A DNA stretch of 64,000 bases from Phytophthora colocasiae. Lineage: Eukaryota; Oomycota; Peronosporomycetes; Peronosporales; Peronosporaceae. The notes beneath the pieces were generated by a model. The model was not told the DNA's origin and made no database searches. It saw only the letters and a program-made list of their open reading frames with translations. The translations under genes and the position numbers were made by a program. The stretch lies in contig JAGKQI010000058.1 in assembly GCA_018806915.1 (NCBI GenBank), forward strand, positions 557,830 through 621,829. The letters are read 5' to 3'. Position 1 is the first letter of the stretch, and each line of letters opens with the position of its first letter. Of this stretch, positions 1 to 10,074 are shown piece by piece.

Positions 1-635
1 TTCATCAGAAATCGAGCGAAAACTGCCATCGCCTTCTCTAAATGTTCTCCAGAAACACACACGTGTACCTCGAACTCAAGGAAACACGGCAGGGGACTCT
101 GTACTTGAGATCCTAAAGTGCTATTCCCAACAAGAACCCCGTATCCAGTTGCAAGGCAGTCGTCATCTCTGAATTCCTTGTAGATCACGAGTCCTTGAAA
201 GACCGACTTCACCAGTTCTAGCAGACTGTACATATTGGCACTAGTAAGCTGCTCCAAGAAAGATTTCATTCCCCAAACCGGTAACGCAAACTGCTCGTTT
301 TCCACACTGCACACTTGGAACTGTGCAGGAATCGAAATTTGTCCATTCAATATCGTCAATACAAGCGAAGAAGTCGTGCAGTTGCTATGCAGAGTGAAAG
401 CTTGGCGAACTTCGTGCATACGTACAGTCTTCAGCAGTTCTGGATATGGATTTGCTAGCAGGCGAAGTTGTGTTTTGTAAGACGTCGCTAGATTCGCCAT
501 AAAATCCTCAATAACCTGCAGCAATTTGGTACGTTCAAAGTACTCGTTCACCAGACGTTTACGCTCTTCAGCATGTCGCTGTAGAGCTGAAGGTGTACTC
601 GATGTAGACTGTACTCCTGACAGATTATATGCCAT
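1..635 (-). CDS. Unknown protein, N-terminal part (runs off left edge)
   Basis: An open reading frame begins with ATG at 635-633 on the minus strand and runs without a stop to base 1, giving at least 211 residues of the N-terminus. The first 30 residues are Ser/Thr-rich, followed by a charged helical stretch (HAEERKRLVNEYFERTKLL) and then a mixed globular sequence. I see no signal peptide, membrane helix or motif that names a family. The FCF1 gene on the same strand ends 157 bp upstream of this start, so the two are tandem. The product is unknown. Coding status rests on the long open frame and the lack of an obvious intron. Confidence 0.6.
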   Translation of the reverse strand, partial: MAYNLSGVQSTSSTPSALQRHAEERKRLVNEYFERTKLLQVIEDFMANLATSYKTQLRLLANPYPELLKTVRMHEVRQAFTLHSNCTTSSLVLTILNGQISIPAQFQVCSVENEQFALPVWGMKSFLEQLTSANMYSLLELVKSVFQGLVIYKEFRDDDCLATGYGVLVGNSTLGSQVQSPLPCFLEFEVHVCVSGEHLEKAMAVFARFLM

Positions 636-792
636 CGTATAATGAACGACGCTTGACTTGAACCGCCGCTGCTACAGTCCACCACAAAACACGTTGAGAA
701 TATCTGATCTCCATGAAATTTCAAAATAAACGTCTATGTATCCGATGAGATTGACCTGAACAATGGCTCATCATGTGTCAAGCACCCCATGT

Positions 793-1701
793 CTACTTGA
801 TCTTGGCCGCGTTTGCCTCCGGAAGACGCTCAATCACGTACTTGCGGTTGGAAATATACATGATAGGCACACCAGGAACCTTACGGATGCGACGCTTGAG
901 TTCTCGATCACAGGTTGCCACCACGTAGCAGCGGTGTTGCTGCACACGCTGTACGAGGCAGTCATCGGCGTACGTTCCTTTGTGTGTGCACGGAAGTCGC
1001 TCGAAACGCGGGTCTTTTGCTAGACGCAACGCCACACGGTACTTGTGACCAAGTTTCTCCAATTCGGCCATCACGCAGTCCGTAATGCAAGGAGTGCCTA
1101 CACAAGTAGAAAAGGATGCAATTAGTCTACATCAACCTCAGAATTGATCGGCGATAATGCTTACATTTGGCAAGTAGGCAGTCCATCATGGCCGAGACGA
1201 CCTCGAGCTTGTTCTTGATGGAAAAGTTGATGAAATTCGTATCCACGATCACATTGTACGGCGGGCCCAGAGCAGCATTGTACTTGAAGAACATGTTGGA
1301 CGGGATCTGATCACTGTAGAACAGTCGTAAAACAGCAACAGCAGTGAGTTTCCAGCGCTTCTCTCCGTCTTAGAAGTCTCTACGTACATTTGCTTGGGCT
1401 CTGCCTGCTTGCGCTTCTTCTCCTCCGCCTTCGCGACCGCTTTACGCACTGAATTGCTGCAATATTGTATAGAGGCATAGCATAAGTAAACAATAATATG
1501 TATAGTAGGCCAAAGCAATGAAACGTACATGCGTGTGTCGCGAGGACTGATCATGCGCTTCACAGCGGCGAATTTACGCGTCTTTTTGGCTTTTCCCTGC
1601 AGAAACGAGTAGCACAAACATCGTCGTTAGTGCATTCAAGAGCAGATCGATCTCTATTGCTGTATAAGGAGCAACAACGCAGCCATGTAACAACGTACCA
1701 T
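793..1701 (-). CDS. FCF1: rRNA-processing protein FCF1 (PIN domain)
   Basis: Nucleolar SSU-processome factor of the FCF1/UTP24 family, a PIN-domain endonuclease known to cut pre-18S rRNA. Five exons fit: 1699-1701 (the ATG alone), 1529-1596, 1388-1456, 1165-1313 and 793-1097. The joins stay in frame and give 197 residues, close to the human and yeast lengths. Recognisable parts are the basic start GKAKKTRKF, the PIN Asp motif [12 protein letters not shown], the [12 protein letters not shown] block and the C-terminal [15 protein letters not shown] with two Asp. Introns 1-3 start with GTACGT, and the intron after the ATG codon is at phase 0. The gene is divergent from the GYF gene, with 192 bp between the two ATGs. 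Identification is very secure; the exon edges are visual calls. Confidence 0.93.
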
Positions 1702-1893
1702 TGTCTCGAGTCTTCTGTCTTTTGTGCACTGCCAACCAGCAAACAGCCTTTCAACCTATAAATGTCAAATAGTATGTTGTATGAACAATTGACCAATCAA
1801 ACAGCTTTTTAAATAAAACACAAAATATGATTGGTTGTTGCTATCCAGCTTAATACAAAATAGATAGTCACTTTAGAAAAAAAGGAGACAACC

Positions 1894-2859
1894 ATGGATC
1901 GGAGCAGAATGACGGCGTTCAACATGGAGGACGAGAAAGATGAAGGCCATTTCGATGCAGAAGGGAATTTTGTGTGGGATGATGAGGCCAAGAAGGTGCA
2001 GGAGGAGGCTTGGCTGGACGACGTCTCGCAGCAGCAGATGGGAGCAGCTAAGAGCGCCAAAAACCGTCGTCAGTTCCGGGACGAGCAAACGGAGGAGACG
2101 ATGACGGAGGAAGCAGCCAATCGGACGCTTTCGACGTTGCTTAAGCCCCGTGAGACGGTGTTGCAGGCACTCAAGCGACTAGGATCGAAGAAACAAAGTC
2201 GCTCTCGGCCTGGGAATAAGCGAAAGCAGGCTCAGAGAAATGAGAAGGAACCGATGCAGACGGAGGAAGAGAAGAAGCAATTTGAACAGGTTACAGAGGC
2301 TGCGGATTTCCTCATGAGGTCGGGAGAAGTTGATGTTTATAGTCAGATTAAAGAGGAATTTATTCCGGAAGAGGAGCTCTTGGCACAGCGGAGACGCGTG
2401 CAAGTTGATGAGAGTAAAGAAGAAAAGAGCGAGGAGAACCCGCCTAAACAAGAGGTGATGTGGGAGTATAAAGCTACTGACGGACAGATCCACGGACCAT
2501 TTCCGACCTCAAGTTTTGTGGCTTGGCAGCAACAGGTAAGTTGTGACCTTTGTATTACTAAAGAGCTGATAAGCTTACACTTATTGTGATCTTTCTTACA
2601 GGGCTATTTCAAAGGAGAGACTGCCGTCGACATGAGACCAGTGCGGAGTAGTGACAATGACCCTGCTAAGCCCAAGCCGGATTCGACCAAGAAGCAGAAA
2701 CAGGATCCCGACAAAGTGTCGGCCGAGCAGGAGATGCTCAACGATTTTGAGGACAGCGATGAAGACGACAACAACCCAACAGGCGATGGGGAGGAGCAAG
2801 TACTAGTAGACGAGAACCCATGGAAGCGATCTGATACGATCGATTTTTCCTCATATTAA
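1894..2859 (+). CDS. CD2BP2/LIN1-like GYF-domain protein (U5 snRNP)
   Basis: Two exons, 1894-2535 and 2602-2859, joined at phase 0 across a 66-bp GTAAGT...ACAG intron, give 299 residues. The N-terminus matches the CD2BP2/LIN1 family (acidic, then HFDAEGNFVWDDE and EAWLDDV), followed by a charged linker. The GYF domain starts near residue 200 with MWEYKATDGQIHGPFPTSSF, and the split GYF triplet is restored by splicing (GGC TAT TTC opens exon 2). In other eukaryotes this protein is the U5-52K snRNP subunit and binds proline-rich ligands through GYF. The tail is acidic and ends in DNPWKRSDTIDFSSY-like sequence. The gene is divergent from FCF1. Confidence 0.85.
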
Positions 2860-2907
2860 AGCTGATAGAGCAGAAATGCAAGTTCACCGACAGGCAAGCA
2901 CGTCCGG

Positions 2908-3791
2908 TCAGTTGTCTTTTTTTAAGTGTGCACCAGCGCTGGCATTGGGCCTCCGGCTCAAGTTGCGAGGGCTCAATCTTCTACTGTGACGCTGGTCCAT
3001 GTTACGGCGTCTTACATCTGGGTTGTCGTTCAGATCTTCGTCTTCACTGGAATCAGAGTCATCCTCCATCAGCGGGCGTTGACTACAGCACCCGCATGTT
3101 GAAGTGAGTACGTTTAACCTCAGCATACGATATCTTCAACTCACCTCTTAGGATCTCTGCTGGCAGAAGCATCGTTGCGCATCTGGAAGCGCATGTACAT
3201 CTCGTGCATCTTGCTTTTCATGGCTACACAGCAATTCACACCCTACATTAGTAAATCTGCCAACGACATTTTCACCATTTCCCACTCACTTTCACTCATG
3301 GACGTGAATTTCTCGCTCATAGCAGTGTACGTCTCACTTGCGATCTCAGCCGCCGTCTTCTCCGGTGGATAGCTCTGACTGTGTCTCGCCGATCTGTCAT
3401 GGAAGTGCAATGAGAACTCCTCGCTGGAAAGCACCTCATCCCGGAAAATCTGGTCCTGCAACATCCGCGCCAGAATGGCATCACGCTCCTCCTGCTCGGA
3501 CAAGTCGCAGAAGTCATCCGTCGGGAGACAAAGAAAGTCATCAGGCAACTTCACACGTCGACGTGGTTGTCCTCTTGGAGAAGACGATGGAGCTGCCACT
3601 GGACGTCGTTGAGGAGACCTTTGGGCTTGAGCTGGAGCTGGCGGAGGCTGTCCATCCATCGACAATAATGAGTCTACAGTGCTCTCCATATCTCCCTGGT
3701 GAGCTTCCAGCATCTCCTGCAGCACTTCAACGTCCCAGGACGGGAACATTCCACGCAGCGCAGCCATTTCATCACGGAAGTTTTGCGCCAT
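2908..3791 (-). CDS. CUE-domain (ubiquitin-binding-like) protein
   Basis: Three exons, 3290-3791, 3145-3223 and 2908-3082, keep frame and give 251 residues. Residues 1-47 form a CUE domain with the MFP motif (ALRGMFPSWDVEVLQEML) and the later leucine pair in DSLLSMDG. A Pro/Ala/Arg-rich linker follows, then an LPDDFLCLP block with acidic helices, and a Ser/Asp/Arg-rich tail. Intron 1 starts GTGAGT inside the long ORF and contains a good TACTAAT branch site, so the unspliced 182-residue reading is probably not the product. CUE domains bind ubiquitin; the specific role is unknown. The gene is convergent with the GYF gene (48 bp) and divergent from the folate-receptor-like gene. Confidence 0.75.
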
Positions 3792-4160
3792 GTTGGCTAC
3801 GATTGTTGTATGTCTACGATTGTATTGCCTTTTAGAGTCCCTGCTATTTTGTATAATCGAACGATATATTTAGTTTGACTCCAGTGATTGCTCTGCGCCT
3901 CCAACTGCGACAGTGAAACTTGCTAGATACCGGTATATTCAAGACATGCTAGCGCACACACCATGTTGCTTTCGTTGCGGAGGCGCGCATGTAGCGCTTG
4001 CACTACATCGATGTAAGCGCAAAGTAACGGCGGTTCCGCTAAGCGACCATTTTTTATGTTGATATCGATAATAACAGGTTATTTTTACTTTCTTTTAAAC
4101 AAAACGTTTATTTTAATTTTTTGTGCCGGTGTCACCATCGTCATAACGGGACGAGGAACT
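3792..4160. other. Divergent intergenic region (369 bp)
   Basis: It separates the divergent CUE and folate-receptor-like genes and should hold both promoters. It is AT-rich near 4050-4125, with long T runs. No clear core element or gene was recognised. Confidence 0.4.
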
Positions 4161-5208
4161 ATGAATTCGATGCTGAGCTCTACGTTGGTGTTGGCTGTGC
4201 TACTGATGGGAGGCGCAGTGCAGGCTGAGCCTAAAGCTAAACCTGACAGCACCTGTCGCTCGGCTGGCGTGCTCAAGTTCGACCCAGAGACGCATCCAAT
4301 GCAGCGCGTACGTGGCAAAGTCTGGTGTCAATTGTTGTAAACAGAACTAAATGCTGTTATGTATGGCTGATATTGTGGTCTAGACCAAAGGGATGGAAGT
4401 GTGTAGCAAGTACCGCAAGAGCACATGCTGCAATGCCTCACACGCGCACGCTCTCCGACTGTACGTGGCGTTGTGGAGTTGGTGGAGATATTCATACAGA
4501 CTTAGCCTTTTGTATCTCGATATTGCTAATAGGAAGATTCGGGAGCCGGTAGTAGCCAAGTTTAACCGTAAATGCCAGGCTATCACAGAGGAAATGGCCT
4601 GCTCGTCGTGTCATCCACTCATGGGCACGTGGGAGATGAAGAACGTGTGTCCGAGTCTGTGCAACGACTGGTACGATGCCTGTAAGGACGAGTATTACGC
4701 GTATGGTGGAGCAGGCACCCTGGCTCCGTGCTACGGAAATGCACTGGTGTGCTCGCCGTTGAGGTCCATTGCTACCTCTGGAGCAGACTTCTGTGTCCAC
4801 ATGGGCTTTCATGTGGGAGCTGACACGGACTCCGAGGGTTTTGACTGCTTTGACGGATCTGTGCCTGATGTTCTGGGCGAGACGGAGCCCACTGAACCAT
4901 GGCAAAAGCAACTACAGCGTATGCTGGAAGAGGAAGCTGAGAACCCGTCTGGACTGTTCATCGCCGGTGTCTTCGTTCTGGCGACGATGATCTTGATGGG
5001 AGGGAGATTTGCTCGACAGTTTGGCGACCCGTTTGGCGGTGACCAACTCAATCTCATGGAGGTGCGTCGTTTACAACAAGAACGTTATGAACGGGGCGAG
5101 CAGATGTACGATGACGAGACCGATAGCAGCAGTGACGAGGAGCACACGCCACGAGCAATGGCCGACCCGACGACAGACGCGAGTGCTACTACCTCAGCTG
5201 CATCATAA
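4161..5208 (+). CDS. Folate-receptor-like single-pass membrane protein
   Basis: Three exons, 4161-4307, 4384-4460 and 4533-5208, give 299 residues. The start was chosen at 4161 because a clear signal peptide follows (about 22 residues ending GGAVQA); an upstream in-frame ATG at 4056 would bury it. The lumenal part is Cys-rich, with KSTCCN, CSSCHPLMGTW, VCPSLCNDWYDACKDEYY and CSPLRSI, the pattern of the folate-receptor-like (Folate_rec) domain. One membrane helix lies near residues 220-240 (LFIAGVFVLATMILMGG), followed by a cytosolic acidic Ser/Asp tail. Animal relatives bind folate through a GPI anchor; here a helix is used instead. Ligand binding is untested. Both introns start GTACGTGG. Confidence 0.8.
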
Positions 5209-5538
5209 GCAACTGCGTTTGTCCTCGTTTCGCCTCCGTGGATATCCTCAAGATAGAGTTCTGATAGTTTGACGGCGTTGCCTAACCAAGTGTGCTGCAA
5301 CGTTGTTAATCAAGAGTGAGTAAGACCAGTTTAATTCCTTCGCAACTCAACACACATTGGAGAAACAGGGATTAGCAGCGGCACATGCATTCATTATTCA
5401 CTCGTGGGTTTCTTGCGATTCTTACAGGTGCTGTTACGTCTTCAACGAGATCCCAGCCAGCTCCGCTCACCGCAGCTCCACCTGCAACTGCTTTTTAGTC
5501 TTGACAATGTATAGCCTTCGTCCACAGGACGTCGAAGC
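5209..5538. other. Convergent intergenic region (330 bp)
   Basis: Lies between the stops of the folate-receptor-like gene and NDUFB7. It should contain both 3' ends. No further gene or repeat is visible. Confidence 0.4.
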
Positions 5539-5943
5539 TTAGTCCTGGTTCTTGAGAAGCTCCACACGGGTCTTCCACTCTTCGTACTGGCACTTTTCGT
5601 ACGCGTGACGCAGGTCCTGGCACTTCCACGGGAGGAAAAGAGTGGACCGTCGGCATTCGTTGAGCGGAATGAGCAGACCAGCGCACGTGTCGCGGTAGTG
5701 CAGAGGAAGCTTGGCGTCCACCATTTCCTGGCGCGTCGGCACGCGGGGGGCTGCAGTATCAACATTTGTATTCAAAAGTCACAGCATCGTCAGAACCACG
5801 TCGTTCTCAGTTAATAAGCAGTCTTTTGAGGTGCAAATTGCTACATAGAGGCACAAGATACACGCGCACACGCTCCACCATGTATCTGCCCACTGTATCG
5901 TCGTGTATTATTGCTACGAACCTTCGTAGTGACCGCCGCCCAT
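5539..5943 (-). CDS. NDUFB7: NADH dehydrogenase (complex I) subunit NDUFB7/B18
   Basis: Two exons, 5922-5943 (MGGGHYE plus one base) and 5539-5750, give a 77-residue protein. It carries a twin CX9C signature, CAGLLIPLNEC and CQDLRHAYEKC, with the family blocks PTRQEMVDAKL and EEWKTRV. This fits the B18 accessory subunit of mitochondrial complex I, which is imported and oxidised by the MIA40 route in the intermembrane space. It is shorter than the human protein because the basic C-terminal tail is absent. The intron is 171 bp, with a GTTCGT donor and CTGCAG acceptor. The gene is divergent from LSM12, with 211 bp between starts. Confidence 0.85.
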
Positions 5944-6154
5944 GCTTGGATTCTCGCTTTGCTTGCACCTCCGGAAACGCTCGAAAACTCTTAGACGCCT
6001 CACGCTCCGCCCCTCATGTATTGGTTGTTTTCAACCAATGATCGTGGAAAACCTCTCTATTACGATCTGTATTTCTGCGAATCCCAATGCATTAAACATT
6101 AAAGAGACTACATAGTGAAATCAAGTGTGATCTATCACAAATAGTGACAGGAAC

Positions 6155-6923
6155 ATGGCTACGAGCACCGCTCCACCTGCCCCCGTGCTGCCGGCAGAGC
6201 TCCAGCAGGACCACAAGGCTGTAGGCGCCAAGGTGCGCGTAGTCACGACTGGAAAGGAGACCTTCGAGGGCGTCGTCTTCACGGTGGACACCGTGGCCAA
6301 CTTCCTCGTCCTCGGTACTAAAACTCTCAGATCTTGATGACAAAACTTGAAAAATGACAATTATTGCAATTATTGTCTCGAACAGAGGAGCAGGATGGTG
6401 CCAAGACGAAGACACGGATCTTCCAGCTCGCAGCCTTGCAGAAGGTTGAAGTGTTGGAGGCTGCCCCCGCTGGATTGATGCTCACTCTGCCAGTTATCAG
6501 TGAAGACGAGCTGCAACGTCTGGAGCAGCGCAACAAGGGAGTGGCTGAGCGTGCACTGGCGTCAATTGGACAGGGCGTATCTGGCGAAGCTCAGAGCATT
6601 TTTGACGCTCTCAACAAGACGTACGTGCTTAATTTGAGGAGAATTAAAAGGGGGCAGGATCTGATGAGGACTTGTGCTGTTTTCAGGATGCCGTGTGAAT
6701 GGGAAGGCTCTACTATCCGCGTCATGGGTGAGGTGGTGATCAAGCCGCCCTACCAACCGCAGAACTGCGTGAGTGCTAACACTCAGGTGCTGTCACGGGT
6801 TAAGAAAGTGGTAAGCTGGACATAAATCTCGTACGTGGGCGAAGTTGGTAGTTGCTTACGTGTTGTCTGTTTCAATTGCAGTTGGAAGGCGAGAAGACCA
6901 AGTTGAAGAAGACCAAGAAATGA
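6155..6923 (+). CDS. LSM12: LSM12 homologue (LSm plus anticodon-binding-like domain)
   Basis: Four exons, 6155-6314, 6386-6620, 6687-6810 and 6882-6923, join in frame to 186 residues. An N-terminal LSm fold (VGAKVRVVTTGKETFEGVVF, then a FQLAALQKVEVLEA strand) is followed by the AD domain with VMGEVVIKPPYQPQNC, close to the VVITPPYQ..NC block of human LSM12. The C-terminus is Lys-rich (GEKTKLKKTKK). LSM12 relatives act in RNA metabolism and bind ataxin-2-type proteins. The third intron (71 bp) has a CAATTGCAG acceptor. Family identity is strong; function in this organism is inferred. Confidence 0.87.
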
Positions 6924-7484
6924 GCAAGGCAGATAGGACGACGACGCGTTCAGTTCGTCGTGCTCAGCTCTGTGAACAACCCCCGCGGTCGAGGCAGTCC
7001 TCTGCTTCAAAGGGGAGACGCTGTGGTCGATCGCAAGAGCGGGCGTTGAGCACTGTCAGCAGTATAGTTTACAGGCTTGAGTCGTGAGTGTCCTTTGGTC
7101 ACTTAGGACAAAGAAGGACGGATAAAAATGACGTACGGAAATGAATGGGGCGTCCTTTGTAGATCCAGTTCGCTCTAGAATTACTAGTACTTTGGACGCA
7201 TATACAGAAGTCTCACCACTATGACTCCAATCCATTGTTCACAGATTTCCAAAGTGTGCAGCAGTTTATCTAAGGTAAATCATCAATTTAGGGCCATCAA
7301 CCATTTTAGGGCCGTATTTTAACTGCCAATCACGTGAAGTTTTTCACAGAGCAAGTACTTTATTGGCTAAAACACTAAATACGAATACCTTCAAAATTAA
7401 ATTTGTAAATTTGGCGCGAGGTGTCATGGCTCCAGGCGATGACAGATCAGCCGCCTTCCTGGTTGGCGGCGAGCTTATTGAGGG
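6924..7484. other. Intergenic region after LSM12 (about 560 bp)
   Basis: Contains the LSM12 3' end and an AT-rich stretch up to the dispersed repeat that starts near 7485. I see no gene. Confidence 0.35.
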
Positions 7485-7996
7485 CCCATTATGGGAGCAG
7501 GGTTGTCGCGGGTTCAAGTCCCGTTAATTCTCACTGATTTGGTAAGTAAAGCATCTATTCAACCTCACTGTGCAAGACACTCGACTAACATTTGTTTGTT
7601 TAGAATACAGCTGAACAAAGTGATATGCGCGCATGTACTCTTCTACACCTTTACCTGCAGTTGTAGTAACAGCTTTCTTAGACGACTTGGTTTTTGATGC
7701 CAGCCTCAGCAAGTTCCTGGAGCACTTCATGGGTAAACAGCCTCCCCCCAACTGCGACTCGTTTACGCTTTGTCGGCTTCTACTTGACTTTTACTGTTTG
7801 TCCTCCGTAAGTTAATTTCCGTCGAAACTTGATCACAAGTGGAAATATAAAAGGTGAGGTGGAATAACCCAAACCTCAAATGGTCACAATGCGAAGTTTC
7901 AGAAACTGTCTCACTTTTTATCAACGCATAAGTAGATGCCGAGTAATTCGAGCATCTTTTATCTCGGCCCATATTTGATTTTTTACCTTACTGTAG
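7485..7996 (+). repeat. Unclassified dispersed repeat, copy 1
   Basis: This segment is the reverse-complement relative of pieces at 38325-38768, 39718-39785 and 46634-46836, so it looks like the repeat without the insertions seen there. On the plus strand it begins with a tRNA-like T-arm with a perfect pol III B-box (GGTTCAAGTCC, 7511-7521), followed by an intron-like stretch (GTAAGT at 7542, CGACTAAC branch, TTTAG at 7603). On the minus strand it has coding-like blocks shared with the other copy: MGRDKRCS, then TKRKRVAVGGRLFTHEVLQ and KKAVTTTAGKGVEE, here broken by a frameshift. The family is not recognised. It may be a SINE-like or composite element or a decayed transposon tail. Confidence 0.6.
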
Positions 7997-8300
7997 AAGT
8001 TGTAGTGACTATTTATTCTAGATTCGAAGAGCTCCACCAGTTTTGGATCGCAGCAAAACGTACTACGAGGAATTAATGAAAATGCAAACAGCAAAATGAA
8101 AGCCCCTTTCTGAAGTTTCCGTTTCAACAAACAAAAAAACGATCGATCGATCGATAACCTGCACTGTTTTGGATTGTCATGAATGCAAGATTACCGACGT
8201 ATGTACAAGAACTGCTCAAACCACTGTTTTGAGCATCGCGGCCATTTGCGTTATGCTAGAAACGAAGCATGCTCCACTGGTTGGTTGAGGGAATCACAAC

Positions 8301-9269
8301 TTACACACCGGCGTACCCAAACAGCGTGAGGCTCGAGACCATGATGAACATACCAGTGAACATGCCGAACGCAACGATATGAGTTTTGCCCTTGGCGAAC
8401 TTGTATGCCGTCGGGATGAGCTCCTTCACGCAAATGCAGACCATGATGCCGCAGACAATTCCAAACAGGATACCCTCCGAGACCGGATCCATGCCATCGC
8501 CAATAGCCAGCCAAGCGATGACCCCACCAAGCGGCTCGGCACCCGCAGAAATGGCACACCACATGATTCCACGCCAACGAGAACCCGTTGCAAAGTAGAT
8601 GGGGGCAGCAACAGCGATACCTTCTGGGATGTTGTGGAGTCCGATGCCGACAGCGAGAGAGAAGCCGACTGAGGAGTTCTGGATGGCACCGACATACGTA
8701 GCAATGCCCTCAGGTAGATTATGAATGCCAATGGCTAAGGCACTAAGCACACCCATTCTCTGCAAAGCTTGCTTCGCTTGCGGGTCCATCTTGACGTAGG
8801 GCGTGGCATTGGGAGTTTGGGTCTCCAGATCGAGGGACGGGATGTCGTTGTTCTTGCTGTGGTCGAACTGTTCCATCGACTCGCGGATCCCTTCCAGATT
8901 GTCGATCTCCGTCATCTCATGCTCTGGAGAAATCTTGTGCACGATAATGTCAATGCCGTAGATGAGGAAAATGCCGACTGCAAAGCATGCAGTAGCTCCG
9001 AGCCAGCCGTGCCCTGTGGCTGTCTCCTCCGACATATCTTCGGTTTTCAGGCCTTCAGTTAGCAAATGCACGGATTCACCGTAGATTTCCACCAGCGAGA
9101 TGAACAGCATTACACCCGCAGAAATACTCAGTGCGACCGCCAGGCTGAGAGGGTTCGCTAGATGCACTAAGCTCTTGTGGAAGACGACCATACCACCGAG
9201 AACGGTGGCGAAACCAGCAGCAATATTTAGCGCAAAAGCTACTCCGACCGCATGACCCGTTTGTACCAT
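8301..9269 (-). CDS. ZupT-like ZIP metal transporter (copy A)
   Basis: A 322-residue intronless membrane protein with about eight helices. The two metal-site motifs of the ZIP family are present: HNLPEG at 183-188 in helix 4 and HNIPEG at 212-217 in helix 5, followed by AEPLGG at 244-249. The cytosolic loop between helices 3 and 4 (about 110-165) is charged, as usual. It most resembles the ZupT/ZIP11-type group that imports Zn and other divalent metals. The start MVQTGHAVGVAFALN begins directly in the first helix. A close paralogue lies upstream on the same strand (10075-11055), so this is a tandem duplication. Which membrane it sits in cannot be seen. Confidence 0.9.
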   Translation of the reverse strand: MVQTGHAVGVAFALNIAAGFATVLGGMVVFHKSLVHLANPLSLAVALSISAGVMLFISLVEIYGESVHLLTEGLKTEDMSEETATGHGWLGATACFAVGIFLIYGIDIIVHKISPEHEMTEIDNLEGIRESMEQFDHSKNNDIPSLDLETQTPNATPYVKMDPQAKQALQRMGVLSALAIGIHNLPEGIATYVGAIQNSSVGFSLAVGIGLHNIPEGIAVAAPIYFATGSRWRGIMWCAISAGAEPLGGVIAWLAIGDGMDPVSEGILFGIVCGIMVCICVKELIPTAYKFAKGKTHIVAFGMFTGMFIMVSSLTLFGYAGV

Positions 9270-10074
9270 GGTTGGCGAAGAATTGGTGTCGAGTAATATG
9301 GAGAGTCGAGTGCCAAGCAGAGTGCAAAATTAAGAATGAAAGCAGTGGAGATCTGTCGAAAAGCAAAAGGCTCTCAGTCGCAGGTGAAACCTCAGTGTCG
9401 GAATCGTTCGTTTCTGGCAGACTTCGATCTTTTGGCGTGCACCGGTGGTGATTTCTTCTAGTTGTCAGTCCACGAAAACGCAATTCATCAAGTTCACTCT
9501 GGCCCTAAATTTCTCGATTGGCTCAAGGCACGAGGCTTAGCTCTAAGAGTGTAAGATCCCTTTTGGTTGCGACGAACCGACGAAGTGATCCGTTATATGC
9601 GCATTCTTCTGGGGCGAAGCACAGAACGGATACGGGTGCGTCGATGGTTGTAGTGCTTCGTCTAACCAAAGACTAAGTTAGGCGTTATTTTGTAGTGGCC
9701 CCTGTAGTGTACTCGCTATTGCTGGCACGAACTGAACGACTCGTTGAACGAGGTGCATCTTTCCATGACAGATCCGTCGGTAGTACCGACTCGGTACGTA
9801 TTAAAAGCGATTAAAAACGATATCCATTCGGTGCGTTTGACTCTCATCACTCATCCGGTGGGGGGGGACTGGCAATATCTGGCAAGCACAAGTAGACAGA
9901 CACAAGAGAGCGCTCAACCGTGGATGAAATACTCTTTCGAGTTGGCGCCACACGAACGGATCCTCAAGAACTGTTCGGAATGGATGAAAAAATATTCACT
10001 TCGCTTTCCATTTTTAAGCTAAGATTACTTTTGTTTTTCGTTGAACATCATATGCCCCCAGCAAGCATCGCTTC
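9270..10074. other. Intergenic region between the two ZIP genes (805 bp)
   Basis: Holds the promoter of copy A and the 3' end of copy B. One small plus-strand ORF (9744-10022) has no recognisable domain and looks fortuitous. A poly-G run lies at about 9859-9866. Confidence 0.35.

Noticed and set aside
4056..4160. Upstream ATG for the folate-receptor-like gene
   Set aside because: It would place about 35 residues before a clear signal peptide.
9744..10022. 92-codon ORF between the ZIP genes
   Set aside because: No domain, no signal peptide, and it sits in low-complexity DNA.
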